Below the pieces are notes generated by a model, which worked only from the letters and a program-made list of their open reading frames with translations, had not been told where the DNA came from and did no database searches. The position numbers and the translations under genes are program-made. This document shows positions 16,696 through 27,831 of a DNA stretch of 64,000 nucleotides, piece after piece (position 1 is the stretch's first letter; each line of letters starts with the position of its first letter). The DNA lies in contig NZ_LT907988.1 of assembly GCF_900089455.2 (NCBI RefSeq), positions 1,240,001-1,304,000 on the forward strand. The letters are read 5' to 3'. The DNA comes from Orrella dioscoreae. Its GTDB lineage: Bacteria; Pseudomonadota; Gammaproteobacteria; Burkholderiales; Burkholderiaceae_B.

Positions 16696-19060
16696 GACCC
16701 CCATGTCTCGCACCACCGCAGCCTCCCCCCGCGCCTCCCGCAACACCCGCAACGGTCCGTCCCCTTTGCAGGCACGGCTGTCGTCGTTGCTGCGCGAAGC
16801 CCGCTGGATCCTGTTCGCGGCCCTTGCCGTGTGGCTTACGCTCGTCCTGGCAACCTGGCACCCCCAGGACCCGGGCTGGTCCCATTCCGTGCCCGATGCG
16901 CCCCTGCACAACCAGGGCGGCGTCTTCGGCGCGCATCTGTCCGACATCCTCCTGTATCTGTTCGGATTTTCCGCCTGGTGGTGGGTCATCCTGCTGCTGC
17001 ACCGGGTGCGCGCCGGTTATCGCCGGCTGGCCACCCAGCTGCGCACGCGCGGCCAGCCGGAGACGCTGCCGCGGGTGCACTGGGAGCAGGGCGTCGGCTT
17101 CTTCATCCTGCTGGTGGGCTCGGTGGGCCTGGAAGCCCTGCGGTTCTTCTCCTACGGCATGTCCCTGCCTGCCCGCAGCGACGCCGGCAGCGGCGCGGGC
17201 GGCGTCATCGGCCAGGCGCTGTCGGGCCTGGCCGCCCAGTCGCTGGGCTTCACCGGCGCCACCCTGGCGCTGCTGGTGATGGTGGCCGTGGGCATGAGCC
17301 TCTTCTTCAATTTCTCGTGGCTGCAGGTGGCCGAACGCGTCGGCGCCTGGATCGAAACGGGCGCGCGCCGCCTGCGCAATGCCTATGCGGCGCGCCAGGA
17401 CCGCAAGGTCGGCGAGGTCGCCAAGCAGGTGCGCACCGAGCAGGTCGTGGCCAAGCAGGAAAAGCTGGTGCACGAGCAGCCCGTGCGCATCGAGCCGGCC
17501 ATCACGGTGGTGCCCAAGTCCGAGCGCATCGAGAAGGAAAAGCAGCAGATGCTGTTCGCCGATCCGGCGCATGGCGACCTGCCCGCCATCTCCCTGCTGG
17601 ATCCGCCCCAGGCGGCGGTGGAAACCGTCACGCCGGAAACCATCGAGTTCACCTCGCGCCTCATCGAAAAGAAGCTGGCCGACTTCGGCGTCCAGGTGGT
17701 GGTGGTCGCGGCCCAGGCCGGCCCCGTCATCACGCGCTATGAAATCGAACCCGCCACCGGTGTGAAGGGCAGCCAGATCGTCAACCTGGCCAAGGACCTC
17801 GCGCGCGCGCTGAGCCTGGTCAGCATCCGGGTGGTCGAAACCATTCCGGGCAAGAACCTCATGGGCCTGGAGCTGCCCAATCCGCGCCGCCAGACCGTGC
17901 GCCTGTCCGAGATCCTGGGCTCGCAGACCTACCATGCCAGCCATTCCGTGCTGACGATGGCGCTGGGCAAGGACATCGCCGGCAATCCGGTGGTGGCCGA
18001 CCTCGCCAAGATGCCCCACCTGCTGGTGGCGGGCACTACCGGTTCGGGCAAGTCGGTCGGGATCAACGCCATGATCCTGTCGCTGCTCTACAAGGCCGAT
18101 GCCAGCCACACCCGCATCATCCTGATCGACCCCAAGATGCTCGAAATGAGCGTCTATGAAGGCATTCCGCACCTGCTCGCGCCCGTGGTCACCGACATGC
18201 GCCACGCCGCCAACGCGCTGAACTGGTGCGTGGGGGAAATGGAGAAGCGCTATCGCATCATGAGCAAGCTGGGGGTGCGCAACCTGGCGGGCTACAACAC
18301 CAAGATCAAGGATGCGGCCAAGCGCGAAGAGCCCATTCCGAACCCCTTCTCGCTGACGCCCGACGCGCCCGAGCCGCTGTCCGAACTGCCGCAGATCGTG
18401 GTGGTGATCGACGAGCTGGCCGACCTGATGATGGTGGTGGGCAAGAAGATCGAAGAGCTCATCGCGCGCCTGGCGCAGAAGGCGCGGGCCGCGGGCATCC
18501 ACCTGATCCTTGCCACGCAGCGTCCCAGCGTGGACGTCATCACCGGCCTCATCAAGGCCAACATTCCCACCCGCATCGCCTTCCAGGTGTCGTCCAAGAT
18601 CGACTCGCGCACCATCCTCGACCAGATGGGCGCCGAAGCGCTGCTGGGGCAGGGCGACATGCTCTACATGCCGCCCGGCACGGGCCTGCCCGTGCGCGTG
18701 CACGGCGCCTTCGTGTCCGACGACGAGGTGCATCGCGTCGTCGAGCACCTGAAGGCCCAGGGGGAACCCAACTACATCGAAGGCCTGCTGGAAGGGGGCG
18801 TCGAGGGCGAGACGGGCGATGGCGTGGGCAGCGTCACGGGCTTTGCCGACGCCGAATCCGATCCCATGTACGACCAGGCCGTGGAAGTGGTGCTGAAGCA
18901 CCGCCGCGCCTCGATCTCGCTGGTGCAACGGCACCTGCGCATTGGTTACAACCGCGCCGCGCGGCTCCTGGAACAGATGGAGAACTCCGGTGTCGTATCT
19001 GCCATGCAGTCCAATGGCAACCGTGAAATCCTCGCGCCCAAGCGCGAGGACGACGAATAG
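16694..19060 (+). CDS. ftsK: FtsK DNA translocase
   Basis: FtsK links septum formation to chromosome dimer resolution: a membrane-anchored hexameric ATPase that pumps DNA toward dif. The 788-residue protein has about four N-terminal transmembrane helices (first at about 36-55), a charged linker, then the motor with Walker A GTTGSGKS (447-454), Walker [13 protein letters not shown] and [19 protein letters not shown]. The C-terminal winged-helix gamma domain ([23 protein letters not shown]) recognises orienting sequences. An in-frame TAA at 16679 rules out a longer start. ATG 16694 or 16703 begins the gene, neither with a Shine-Dalgarno sequence. It is followed after 12 nt by lolA. Confidence 0.97.
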   Translation: MTPMSRTTAASPRASRNTRNGPSPLQARLSSLLREARWILFAALAVWLTLVLATWHPQDPGWSHSVPDAPLHNQGGVFGAHLSDILLYLFGFSAWWWVILLLHRVRAGYRRLATQLRTRGQPETLPRVHWEQGVGFFILLVGSVGLEALRFFSYGMSLPARSDAGSGAGGVIGQALSGLAAQSLGFTGATLALLVMVAVGMSLFFNFSWLQVAERVGAWIETGARRLRNAYAARQDRKVGEVAKQVRTEQVVAKQEKLVHEQPVRIEPAITVVPKSERIEKEKQQMLFADPAHGDLPAISLLDPPQAAVETVTPETIEFTSRLIEKKLADFGVQVVVVAAQAGPVITRYEIEPATGVKGSQIVNLAKDLARALSLVSIRVVETIPGKNLMGLELPNPRRQTVRLSEILGSQTYHASHSVLTMALGKDIAGNPVVADLAKMPHLLVAGTTGSGKSVGINAMILSLLYKADASHTRIILIDPKMLEMSVYEGIPHLLAPVVTDMRHAANALNWCVGEMEKRYRIMSKLGVRNLAGYNTKIKDAAKREEPIPNPFSLTPDAPEPLSELPQIVVVIDELADLMMVVGKKIEELIARLAQKARAAGIHLILATQRPSVDVITGLIKANIPTRIAFQVSSKIDSRTILDQMGAEALLGQGDMLYMPPGTGLPVRVHGAFVSDDEVHRVVEHLKAQGEPNYIEGLLEGGVEGETGDGVGSVTGFADAESDPMYDQAVEVVLKHRRASISLVQRHLRIGYNRAARLLEQMENSGVVSAMQSNGNREILAPKREDDE

Positions 19061-19072
19061 GAGATTTCCGCC

Positions 19073-19699
19073 ATGTTGCGATCCGCCCTTCTTGCCGCGC
19101 TGTTCAGCGTTTCCACGCTGGGCGTCTCCGTGCCGGCCCATGCCGGCGCGGCCGACCAGTTGAAGGCCTTCGTCAGCGACGTCAAGGCCGCCTCGGGCGC
19201 GTTCTCGCAATACACCGTGGGCGACAAGGGGCAGACCCGCCCCAAGCAGACGGGCGAGTTCGCCTTCGAGCGTCCTGGCCGCTTCCGCTGGCTGGTGAAG
19301 CAGCCCTACGAGCAGTCCATCATCTCGGACGGCAAGCAGCTCTATCAATACGACCCTGACCTCAACCAGGTCACGGAGCGCAAGGTGGACGAGGCCATCG
19401 GCACGTCGCCCGCCGCCATCCTGTTCGGCTCGGGCTCGCTCGAGCAGGCCTTCGACGTCAGCGACCTGCCCGACCGCGACGGCATGCAGTGGCTGCGCGC
19501 CAAGCCGCGCGGCGCCGACGCGGGCTTTGCCCAGGTCGACATCGGCTTCGCCAACAACCAGCCGGCGCGCATCGAGCTGCTCGATTCCTTCGGGCAGACC
19601 ACGCGCGTGGAGCTGTCCAACCTGAAGCCGAACCCCGGTTTCGCGCCCGACGCGTTCCGCTACACGCCGCCCCAGGGGGCGGATGTGGTGAAGATGTAG
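19073..19699 (+). CDS. lolA: Outer-membrane lipoprotein carrier LolA
   Basis: LolA is the periplasmic chaperone that carries lipoproteins from the LolCDE complex to LolB at the outer membrane. The 208-residue precursor has a typical signal peptide ending at AHAGA (about residue 24-27), then the LolA fold with [31 protein letters not shown] and the [12 protein letters not shown] strand. It lies 12 nt after ftsK with AGGAG at the junction and is presumably co-transcribed. The order ftsK-lolA-rarA-serS is common in proteobacteria and supports the calls. Confidence 0.96.
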   Translation: MLRSALLAALFSVSTLGVSVPAHAGAADQLKAFVSDVKAASGAFSQYTVGDKGQTRPKQTGEFAFERPGRFRWLVKQPYEQSIISDGKQLYQYDPDLNQVTERKVDEAIGTSPAAILFGSGSLEQAFDVSDLPDRDGMQWLRAKPRGADAGFAQVDIGFANNQPARIELLDSFGQTTRVELSNLKPNPGFAPDAFRYTPPQGADVVKM

Positions 19700-19705
19700 G
19701 TCGCG

Positions 19706-19738
19706 CACGATGGCGGCGCAGGCCCGGCCGCCATCGTG
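19706..19738 (+). terminator. Hairpin after lolA
   Basis: A 12-bp perfect stem (19706-19717 with 19727-19738) closes a 9-nt loop 7 nt after the lolA stop. No T-run follows, so it may be a weak terminator or an mRNA-stabilising structure before rarA. Confidence 0.4.
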
Positions 19739-19774
19739 GTGTAATGACTGGATGTTCAACCAGCATTTCCCCTC

Positions 19775-21112
19775 ATGAGCGCCGACCTTTTCACCGGCAC
19801 CCCGCCCGCCGGCAGCGTGCCGCTGGCTGAAAGGCTGCGTCCGCGCAGCCTGTCCGAGGTGGTGGGCCAGTCCCATCTGCTCGGGCCCGACAAGCCGCTG
19901 CGCGTGGCCTTCGATTCGGGCCGGCCGCACTCCATGATCTTCTGGGGGCCGCCCGGCGTGGGCAAGACCACGCTGGCCCGGCTCATGGCGGCAGGGTTCG
20001 ATGCGCACTTCATCGCCATGTCGGCCGTGCTGGGCGGCGTGAAGGACATCCGCGACGCGGTGGTGGCCGCGCAGGTCGCGCAAGGGCAGGGGCGGCGCAC
20101 CATCCTGTTCGTCGATGAGGTGCACCGCTTCAACAAGGCCCAGCAGGACGCCTTCCTGCCCTACGTGGAAAGCGGCCTTTTCACCTTCATCGGCGCCACC
20201 ACGGAAAACCCGTCCTTCGAGGTGAACTCGGCGTTGCTGTCGCGCGCGCGGGTCTACGTGCTGCAGTCGCTCACGCGCGAAGAGTTGCTGGAACTCATCG
20301 CCCGCGCTGAAACCGCGCTGAACGCCAATGTCGACGGCCCACCGCTGCTCATCGAGGACGATGCCCGCGAGCAATTGGCCGGCTGGGCCGACGGCGACGC
20401 GCGCCGGCTCATCAATGCGGTCGAGGTGGTGGCCGAGTCGGCGCGCGCGGCAGGCCGCGACACCGTGGACGCCGCCTGGCTGGAAACGGCGCTGTCGCAG
20501 AACCTGCGCCGTTTCGACAAGGGCGGCGACGCGTTCTATGACCAGATCAGCGCGCTGCACAAGTCTGTGCGCGGCTCCGATCCGGACGCTTCCTTGTATT
20601 GGTTCAGCCGCATGCTCGATGGCGGCGCCGACCCGCGTTACCTGTCGCGGCGCATCGTGCGCATGGCGGTCGAGGACATCGGCCTGGCCGACCCGCGCGC
20701 CACCGAGATCGCGCTGAGCGCGGCCGACGTCTACGAGCGCCTTGGGTCGCCCGAAGGCGAGCTCGCCCTGGCCCAGGCCGTGGTCTACCTGGCTTGCGCG
20801 GCCAAGTCCAACGCGCTCTATACCGCCTACAAGGAAGCGCGCCGCTACGCCGAAACCCACGGCAGCGCGCCGGTGCCCATCCATTTGCGCAATGCGCCCA
20901 CCAAGCTCATGAAAGAGCTGGGTCACGGCAAGGCCTATCGCTATGCGCATGACGAGCCGCATGGTTATGCCGCCAACGAGCGTTATTTCCCCGATGGCCT
21001 GAAGGCGCGTTTCTACCATCCGGTGGACCGCGGGCTGGAAACCAAGATCCAGCAGAAGCTCGCCTTCCTGCGCGACCTGGATGCGCAGGCGCGCAAGAAG
21101 CCGGATGACTGA
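19775..21112 (+). CDS. rarA: Replication-associated recombination protein A (RarA/MgsA)
   Basis: RarA is a clamp-loader-like AAA+ ATPase that acts at stalled replication forks. The 445-residue protein has LAERLRPRSLSEVVGQ at the N terminus, Walker A GPPGVGKTT, Walker B FVDEVHRFNKAQQDAFLP, sensor I GATTENPSFEVN, and the C-terminal tetramerisation domain (SDPDASLYWFSRMLDGGADP, IHLRNAPTKLMKELGHGK). It lies 75 nt after lolA and 64 nt before serS, on the same strand. Confidence 0.96.
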   Translation: MSADLFTGTPPAGSVPLAERLRPRSLSEVVGQSHLLGPDKPLRVAFDSGRPHSMIFWGPPGVGKTTLARLMAAGFDAHFIAMSAVLGGVKDIRDAVVAAQVAQGQGRRTILFVDEVHRFNKAQQDAFLPYVESGLFTFIGATTENPSFEVNSALLSRARVYVLQSLTREELLELIARAETALNANVDGPPLLIEDDAREQLAGWADGDARRLINAVEVVAESARAAGRDTVDAAWLETALSQNLRRFDKGGDAFYDQISALHKSVRGSDPDASLYWFSRMLDGGADPRYLSRRIVRMAVEDIGLADPRATEIALSAADVYERLGSPEGELALAQAVVYLACAAKSNALYTAYKEARRYAETHGSAPVPIHLRNAPTKLMKELGHGKAYRYAHDEPHGYAANERYFPDGLKARFYHPVDRGLETKIQQKLAFLRDLDAQARKKPDD

Positions 21113-21125
21113 GCCGGCGAATTGA

Positions 21126-22523
<1,398 letters not shown>

Positions 22524-22557
22524 TGCCAGGCGGGTGCAAGCCCGCCCTCAACGCTCC

Positions 22558-22601
22558 GACGGCCGCGGGTTTCACGCTGAAACCCGCGGCCGTCGCGTTT
22601 T
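22558..22601 (+). terminator. Terminator after serS
   Basis: A perfect 16-bp stem (22558-22573 with 22579-22594), 5-nt loop and downstream GCGTTTT. It closes the ftsK-lolA-rarA-serS run. Confidence 0.88.
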
Positions 22602-22686
22602 CCCCGGTGGAGCGCGCCGGCAGGCTTGGGTACCATGCCCGCAGGCCGGGCATTCCCGGCCAGGCTTTCCACACCGAGGAGACGGC

Positions 22687-23481
22687 ATGGGGCAGGACAT
22701 CGTAGAAATCGAGCGGCGCGGCGCCAGCGCGTGGGTCTGGATGAATCGGCCCGAGGTCCACAATGCCTTCGACGAACACCTGATCGCCGAACTGACGCAG
22801 GTCTTGCGCGGCCTGGACAAGGATGCCTCCGTGCGCGCCGTCGTGCTGGCCGGGCGGGGCAAGGCGTTTTCCGCGGGGGCCGACATCAACTGGATGAAGC
22901 GGCAGGGCGAGGCCTCGGCCGATGACAACCTGGAAGATGCCCGCAAGCTGGCAACGCTCTTCCGCGTGCTGGCCGAACTGTCGCAACCCACGGTCGCCCG
23001 GGTGCAGGGCGCGGCCATGGGCGGCGGCATGGGCCTGGCCGCGGCCTGCGACATCTGCGTGGCGTCCACGCAGGCCAGTTTTGCGACCAGCGAGGTGCGG
23101 CTGGGCATCATTCCCGCGGTCATCTCGCCCTATGTCGTGCGCGCCATCGGGCAGCGCCAGTGCTATCGCTATTTCCAGACGGCCGAGCGCATCGGCGCCG
23201 AGCGCGCGCTGGCCTTGGGCCTGGCCCACGAGGTGGCGGACCCCGACGGGCTGGATGGCGCCGTGGAGCGCCTGGTGGAGGCCTTGCTGGCCTGCGGCCC
23301 GCAAGCCCAGGCAGCGGCCACCTCGCTGATCCGCGCGGTGGCGGACAAACCGGTGGACACCGAGCTGATCGAAGACACGGCAGCCCGGATCGCCCAGTTG
23401 CGCACGACGGCCGAGGCGCGCGAGGGCCTGTCCGCCTTCCTGGAAAAACGTCCGCCGCGATGGGGAGAAAGCCTGGCCTGA
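22687..23481 (+). CDS. Enoyl-CoA hydratase/isomerase family protein
   Basis: A 264-residue crotonase-fold enzyme acting on acyl-CoA thioesters. The oxyanion-hole segments are AFSAGADINWM (about 60-70) and GAAMGGGMGLAAACD (about 108-122), and the catalytic region SEVRLGIIPAVISPYV follows. The ADINWMKR context resembles methylglutaconyl-CoA hydratases of leucine catabolism, but no neighbouring leu/liu genes are present, so I leave the substrate open. ATG 22687 is preferred; the frame is open upstream through the serS terminator. It lies alone between two terminated units. Confidence 0.9.
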   Translation: MGQDIVEIERRGASAWVWMNRPEVHNAFDEHLIAELTQVLRGLDKDASVRAVVLAGRGKAFSAGADINWMKRQGEASADDNLEDARKLATLFRVLAELSQPTVARVQGAAMGGGMGLAAACDICVASTQASFATSEVRLGIIPAVISPYVVRAIGQRQCYRYFQTAERIGAERALALGLAHEVADPDGLDGAVERLVEALLACGPQAQAAATSLIRAVADKPVDTELIEDTAARIAQLRTTAEAREGLSAFLEKRPPRWGESLA

Positions 23482-23555
23482 ATGACAGGGCGGCTTGCTA
23501 GAATCGGCAAGCGGCGCTGTTGCCGCGTGGGCAGTCATCCAGAAGGAGAAGTGTC

Positions 23556-23951
23556 GTGAGCATTTTCAAGGCCATCCTGAACAAGATCTTTCCCTCTAAC
23601 CATCCCGCCAACGACGCGGCGGCACCTGCCGCGGCGCCGGCCCAGGCGCCCGGCGCCGAGCCCGCCGTGACCGCGGCGCCGACCACCACCCTGCCGCCCG
23701 TCGATGTGCAGGCCGTGCTGGCCGACCTGCAATCCAAGCAGTCGCAGCCGCTGAACTGGAAGACGTCCATCGTCGACCTGCTGAAGCTGCTGGGCCTGGA
23801 CAGCAGCCTGCAGGCGCGCAAGCAACTGGCCGGCGAGCTGGGCTACACCGGCAGCACCGACGATTCGGCCGCCATGAACGTGTGGCTGCACCAGCAGGTC
23901 ATCAAGAAACTGGCGGAAAACGGCGGCAAGCTGCCGGATGACCTGAAGTGA
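23556..23951 (+). CDS. DUF3597 family protein
   Basis: A 131-residue protein of the DUF3597 family, function unknown. After a short amphipathic N terminus (SIFKAILNKIFP) comes an Ala/Pro-rich linker and a compact domain with LNWKTSIVDLLKLLGLDSSL, RKQLAGELGYTG and MNVWLHQQVIKKLAENGG. The GTG start at 23556 is chosen because AAGGAG (23543-23548) lies 7 nt upstream. TAGAAT at 23499-23504 is a likely -10 box. A bidirectional terminator separates it from regA. No signal peptide is seen. Confidence 0.85.
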   Translation: MSIFKAILNKIFPSNHPANDAAAPAAAPAQAPGAEPAVTAAPTTTLPPVDVQAVLADLQSKQSQPLNWKTSIVDLLKLLGLDSSLQARKQLAGELGYTGSTDDSAAMNVWLHQQVIKKLAENGGKLPDDLK

Positions 23952-23977
23952 GGGACTGAGCGCAAACCGCGCGCTGC

Positions 23978-24020
23978 ATGAAAAACCGCCAGGGCATCAA
24001 GTGTCCTGGCGGTTTTTCAT
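23978..24020. terminator. Bidirectional terminator between DUF3597 gene and regA
   Basis: A 16-bp perfect stem (23978-23993 with 24005-24020) has A-run and T-run ends, so it works on both strands. It overlaps the regA stop codon and should end the cyo-SURF1-regBA transcript. Confidence 0.9.
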
Positions 24021-24586
24021 TTCACCCGCTGCTTGTCCAGCTTGCGGGCCAGCGTGCGGCGGTGCATGCCCAGCCGCCTTGCGGTTTCCGAGATGTTGAA
24101 GCCCGTCTGCGCAAGCATCTCGTGGATGCGCTCCCATTCCAGCGTCTTGATGGACGTGGCGCGGCCGACCACTTCGGTTTCCACGTTGCCCACGGCGCGT
24201 TCGAAGGCGGCTTCGATGTCGTCGGTGTTCGATGGCTTGGCCAGGTAATGACAGGCGCCCAGCTTGATGGCTTCCACCGCCGTGGCGATGCTGGCAAAGC
24301 CGGTCAGCACCACGATGAGCATGTCCGGGTCGGCGGCGTGCAGGGCCTGCACACAGGCCAGACCGGAGGCCTCGCCCTTGAGCTTCAGGTCCACCACGGC
24401 ATAGCCGGGCGCGGCTTGCGCGGCCAGGGCCGTGGTGACTTCGTCCAGCCCGGCTGCGCGGCTGACCACATAGCCGCGCCGTTCGAAGGAGCGTACCAGC
24501 GTGCGGGCGAAGGCATCGTCGTCCTCGACGATGAGGAGCGTGCGCTCGGCATCGAGGTCGAGCGTCGAGAGCGGGTCAGCCGACAT
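24017..24586 (-). CDS. regA: Redox response regulator RegA/ActR/PrrA family
   Basis: RegA-type regulators are activated by the RegB sensor and control respiratory and redox genes. The 189-residue protein has a receiver domain with acidic pocket EDDD (21-24), phosphoacceptor Asp66 (VVDLKLKGE) and the conserved LTGFASIATAVEA and AKPSNTDD segments. A very conserved Fis-like helix-turn-helix follows, with NISETARRLGMHRRTLARKL. Its start overlaps the 3' end of regB by 11 nt. The gene is the last of the cyoABCD-SURF1-regB-regA string. Confidence 0.93.
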   Translation of the reverse strand: MSADPLSTLDLDAERTLLIVEDDDAFARTLVRSFERRGYVVSRAAGLDEVTTALAAQAAPGYAVVDLKLKGEASGLACVQALHAADPDMLIVVLTGFASIATAVEAIKLGACHYLAKPSNTDDIEAAFERAVGNVETEVVGRATSIKTLEWERIHEMLAQTGFNISETARRLGMHRRTLARKLDKQRVK

Positions 24587-25946
24587 GCTCGTCCTCCTCG
24601 TCTTCGTCCGGCAGCACCACGGCCGACAGGGGCAGCGAGAGCGTCACCATGGCGCCGCCCTCGGGCAGGTTGGCGGCGTGCACGGTGCCGCCCAGCGTGC
24701 GCGCAACGTTCACGGCCAGGAAGAGCCCCAGGCCGCTGCCGGGGCTGCCCTTGGTGGAGTTATAGGGCTTGCCCAGGCGCTCCAGCACCTCCGAGGAGAA
24801 ACCGGGGCCGGCGTCGTCCACGATCAGGGTCAGGGTGTCGTCGTCGTGGGAGGCCTGCAGGCGCAGCCACTGGGGCGAGGCCTCCAGCGCGTTGTCCAGC
24901 ACGTTGCAGATCATCTGTTTCAGGGCCGAGTCCGACACGATGCGCAGGTCGCGGCCGAAGTGGTTGTCGTAGACCAGTCCGGTGGAGGGGCGGGTGGCGC
25001 GCCATTCGGCCACCAGCTCGTCCAGGAAGGTGTGCACCGTGGTCTCGGTCGGCGATTCGCCGCGCGCACGCCCGGTGGACAGCAGGATGCCGCTCACGAT
25101 GGATTTGCAGCGCTGCACCTGCGCCTGCATCTCGTCGATCTCCTGTTGCAGCTCGGGCTTGGCGGCGAAGTCCGGCATGCGGCGCCAGTCTCCCAGGATC
25201 ACGGCCAGGGTCGAGAGCGGCGTGCCCAGTTCGTGCGCCGCGCCCGAGGCCAGCAGGCCCATGCGCACGATGTGTTCTTCCTCGGCGGCGCGCTGGCGCA
25301 GCGCGGCCAGGCGGGTGTCGCGCGCGCGCAGGTTGCCGTTGATGCGGGTGAAGAACACCACCAGCAGCGTGGCGTTCAGCGCGAAGCAGATCAGGAGGCC
25401 CAGCACATAGGGGCCGGTCAGCCCGTCGCGATAGCCCACGGGCAGGTTCAGGGGCTCGCCAAAGACCACCAGGGCAATGAAGCAGCACAGGGTGACCGCC
25501 ACCATGGCCCAGGTCGACCAGGCGCGCAGCAGCACCGCGCCCAGGCTGACTTGCAGCAGATACAGGAAGACGAAAGGGTTGCTTGCTCCGCCGGACAGGT
25601 GCAGCTGGACTGTCAGCATGCCCACATCCACGATGAGGGCCAGGAGGATTTCCTCGTTCAGGACGCGGCGGCGGATGCGCAGGCGCAGCAGGCTGGCGGC
25701 ATTGAACGCAACCAGCACGGCCAGCGCCGTCATCATGTAATGCAGGGGGAGGGTGATGCCCAGGCCGTAGTGGACGGTGAAGATCGTTGCGACCTGGCCG
25801 ACCACGGCAATCCAGCGCAGCTGGATGAGCTGCTGCATGTTCTTGCGGCCGGTGCTGTCATCGTCCCCCGCCGGACGAGGCGCGAGCGGGGGCCTGGAGG
25901 ATGGGACAGGGAGTTCAGCCTGGCCCGAAAGGCGTGCGTTTTCCAT
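24576..25946 (-). CDS. regB: Redox sensor histidine kinase RegB/ActS/PrrB family
   Basis: RegB is an inner-membrane kinase that senses the ubiquinone pool and cysteine redox state. The 456-residue protein has about six transmembrane helices (residues about 40-205), including the quinone-binding GGxxNPF motif as GGASNPF (119-125). The H-box ASGAAHELGTPLSTL contains the phosphorylatable His238, Cys280 lies in the position of the redox-active cysteine (QRCKSIV), and the C-terminal ATPase has DDAGPGFSSE and GSGLGLFLAVN. The start used overlaps the SURF1 3' end by 32 nt; an in-frame ATG at 25838, just before the first helix, is an alternative. Confidence 0.92.
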   Translation of the reverse strand: MENARLSGQAELPVPSSRPPLAPRPAGDDDSTGRKNMQQLIQLRWIAVVGQVATIFTVHYGLGITLPLHYMMTALAVLVAFNAASLLRLRIRRRVLNEEILLALIVDVGMLTVQLHLSGGASNPFVFLYLLQVSLGAVLLRAWSTWAMVAVTLCCFIALVVFGEPLNLPVGYRDGLTGPYVLGLLICFALNATLLVVFFTRINGNLRARDTRLAALRQRAAEEEHIVRMGLLASGAAHELGTPLSTLAVILGDWRRMPDFAAKPELQQEIDEMQAQVQRCKSIVSGILLSTGRARGESPTETTVHTFLDELVAEWRATRPSTGLVYDNHFGRDLRIVSDSALKQMICNVLDNALEASPQWLRLQASHDDDTLTLIVDDAGPGFSSEVLERLGKPYNSTKGSPGSGLGLFLAVNVARTLGGTVHAANLPEGGAMVTLSLPLSAVVLPDEDEEDEHVG

Positions 25947-26790
25947 TGGGGCGAAGTGTAGCCTGCCGGCGCAACCGGCGCTCTTCGCTTGCGATCCGCC
26001 AGGCGGCGCCGGCCACCATCAGGGCCAGGACGTACCAGGTGATCGCATAAACCAGGTGATGGTTGTTGAACTGGATGACCGTCAGCCCCGCGGCGGGCCA
26101 GACCGGACCGCGGGCGCGCGCCTCGGCGGTCGAGCCGGGCTCGGGCAGCGCGTCGATGAAATAGGGGGCCACGGGGCCGTCCAGGCTGTGCATGGCCATG
26201 ATCGCGGCCACGTCGCGGGAGTACCAGCGCGACGCTTCGGGCACGTTCTTGCGCAGGAAGCCGCCAGCGGGCTCCGTGGTGCGCAGCAGGCCCGTGAGGG
26301 TGACGGGGCCGACCGGCGAGACGGCGCCGCGCTGGCCGGGATCACGGGCCTCTGGGGGCACGAAGCCGCGATTGACCAGCAGCAGGCTGCCGTCGTCCCG
26401 GCGCAGGGGGGTCATGACCCAGAAGCCGGGGCCCAGCACGGTGGTGGCCTGCACGAAGGTCTCGTACTGGTGCAGGAACTTGCCGTGCACGGTGACGCGG
26501 CGATAGACGTCGTCGTCATTGTTCACCGCCGCCCAGGCCGGCTGGCGCGGGGCATCGACGGGCGCGGCATAGACGCGGGTGTCGACCTTGTGGATCAGGT
26601 CGAGCTTCCAGGCGCGGCGTTCCACCTGCCAGGTGCCGAGGGCAAGCAGGCCGGCGAAGACGGCAAGGCCGATCAGGGAAAGGACGACGAGGGCGAGCGT
26701 GGAGCGCGGGCCGCGCGTGTCGCCGGAGGAGGGGGGAGGGGTGGCCGGACCGCCGTGGGGCGGTCCGGCCTGGTTTTGCCGGGTGCTCAA
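25915..26790 (-). CDS. SURF1 family oxidase assembly protein
   Basis: SURF1 (Shy1) proteins help insert haem into haem-copper oxidases at the inner membrane. The 291-residue protein has the expected two transmembrane helices, one near the N terminus (about 32-52, ending LGTWQVERRAWK) and one near the C terminus (AITWYVLALMVAGAAW), enclosing the periplasmic domain with VTVHGKFLHQYETFV, GPGFWVMTPL and LLVNRGFVP. It lies 4 nt after cyoD, so here it is tied to a quinol oxidase. Such cyo-linked SURF1 genes occur in other betaproteobacteria. Confidence 0.93.
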   Translation of the reverse strand: MSTRQNQAGPPHGGPATPPPSSGDTRGPRSTLALVVLSLIGLAVFAGLLALGTWQVERRAWKLDLIHKVDTRVYAAPVDAPRQPAWAAVNNDDDVYRRVTVHGKFLHQYETFVQATTVLGPGFWVMTPLRRDDGSLLLVNRGFVPPEARDPGQRGAVSPVGPVTLTGLLRTTEPAGGFLRKNVPEASRWYSRDVAAIMAMHSLDGPVAPYFIDALPEPGSTAEARARGPVWPAAGLTVIQFNNHHLVYAITWYVLALMVAGAAWRIASEERRLRRQATLRPNGKRTPFGPG

Positions 26791-26794
26791 TGGC

Positions 26795-27196
26795 TCAGGG
26801 CATGTTCTTCATGTCGTGCAGGCCCGGCATCATGTTCGCGTCCAGGTGGAACATGACCCAGATGGAGCCCGCCAGCATGATGACCACGACGACGATCGTG
26901 AAGATCAGGGCCAGCATGTTCCAGCCGCCCTCGGAACGGGCGTTCAGGTGCAGGAAGTAGACCATGTGGACCACGATCTGCACGGCGGCGAAGCCCATCA
27001 CCACCATGGCGGTGGTGACCGAGGAGTCGATGACCTTGCCCATGACCAGCCAGAAGGGGATGGCGGTCAGGATGACGGACAGGACGAAACCGATGACGTA
27101 GCTCTTCAGGGTGCCGTGGGCGCCCTCGTCGTCGTGGTGATCGTCGTGATGAGGATCGCCGTGACCGGCGTGTGCGGTATCGGTATGCGCGCTCAC
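26795..27196 (-). CDS. cyoD: Cytochrome bo3 ubiquinol oxidase subunit IV
   Basis: CyoD is the small assembly subunit of the cytochrome bo3 complex. The 133-residue protein has three transmembrane helices, with LKSYVIGFVLSVILTAIPFW, VVMGFAAVQIVVHMVYFLHL and the LIFTIVVVVIMLAGSIWVM segment typical of the family. Its first 28 residues are unusually rich in His and Asp (HHDDHHDDE), unlike the E. coli protein. The GTG start at 27196 overlaps the cyoC stop as GTGA. An upstream ATG in frame exists but would overlap cyoC by about 85 nt. Confidence 0.93.
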   Translation of the reverse strand: MSAHTDTAHAGHGDPHHDDHHDDEGAHGTLKSYVIGFVLSVILTAIPFWLVMGKVIDSSVTTAMVVMGFAAVQIVVHMVYFLHLNARSEGGWNMLALIFTIVVVVIMLAGSIWVMFHLDANMMPGLHDMKNMP

Positions 27197-27831
27197 GGCA
27201 GCACTCCCATGAGGTAGACAAAGGTGAAGACGCCGATCCAGACCACGTCCAGGAAGTGCCAGAACAGCGACAGGCACATCAGGCGGCGGCGGGTGGAGGG
27301 CGTGAGGCCCCAGCGCTTGACCTGGAAGATCAGCGTGACCAGCCAGATGATGCCGAAGGTGACGTGCAGGCCGTGCGTGCCCACCAGCGTGAAGAACGAG
27401 GACAGGAACGCGCTGCGTTGCGGCACGGCGCCCACGTGGATCAGGTGGTAGAACTCGTAGATTTCCAGCGCGACGAAGATCGCGCCCAGCACGCCGGTGA
27501 TGGCCAGCCAGACGATCGTGGGCTTGACGCGGCCCTTGACCATTTCCAGCATCGCGAAGCCGTAGGTGATCGACGACAGCAGCAGCATGGCCGTGTTGAT
27601 GGCCACCAGTTGCAGGTCGAACAGGTCGGCGCCGCTGGGGCCCGCTGCATAGTTACGGCCCACCACCGCGTGCACGGCGAACAGCGCCGCGAAGATGAGG
27701 CAGTCGCTCATCAGGTAGGTCCAGAACCCCAGCATCGTGCCGTTCTGGGGGTGGTGTTCCTCTTTCAGGTGGAACTCGAGGGGCTTCGACGCGTCGTCGC
27801 CCTGATGGGACAAGTGTGCGGAATTAGACAT
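27193..27831 (-). CDS. cyoC: Cytochrome bo3 ubiquinol oxidase subunit III
   Basis: CyoC is the five-helix subunit III of the bo3 oxidase. The 212-residue product has [19 protein letters not shown] in helix 1, the [15 protein letters not shown] segment and [14 protein letters not shown], followed by [23 protein letters not shown] 27831 overlaps the end of cyoB by 8 nt. A longer frame to 27900 would intrude further into cyoB and has no family match. Tight coupling with cyoB and cyoD is visible from the overlaps. Confidence 0.96.
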   Translation of the reverse strand: MSNSAHLSHQGDDASKPLEFHLKEEHHPQNGTMLGFWTYLMSDCLIFAALFAVHAVVGRNYAAGPSGADLFDLQLVAINTAMLLLSSITYGFAMLEMVKGRVKPTIVWLAITGVLGAIFVALEIYEFYHLIHVGAVPQRSAFLSSFFTLVGTHGLHVTFGIIWLVTLIFQVKRWGLTPSTRRRLMCLSLFWHFLDVVWIGVFTFVYLMGVLP

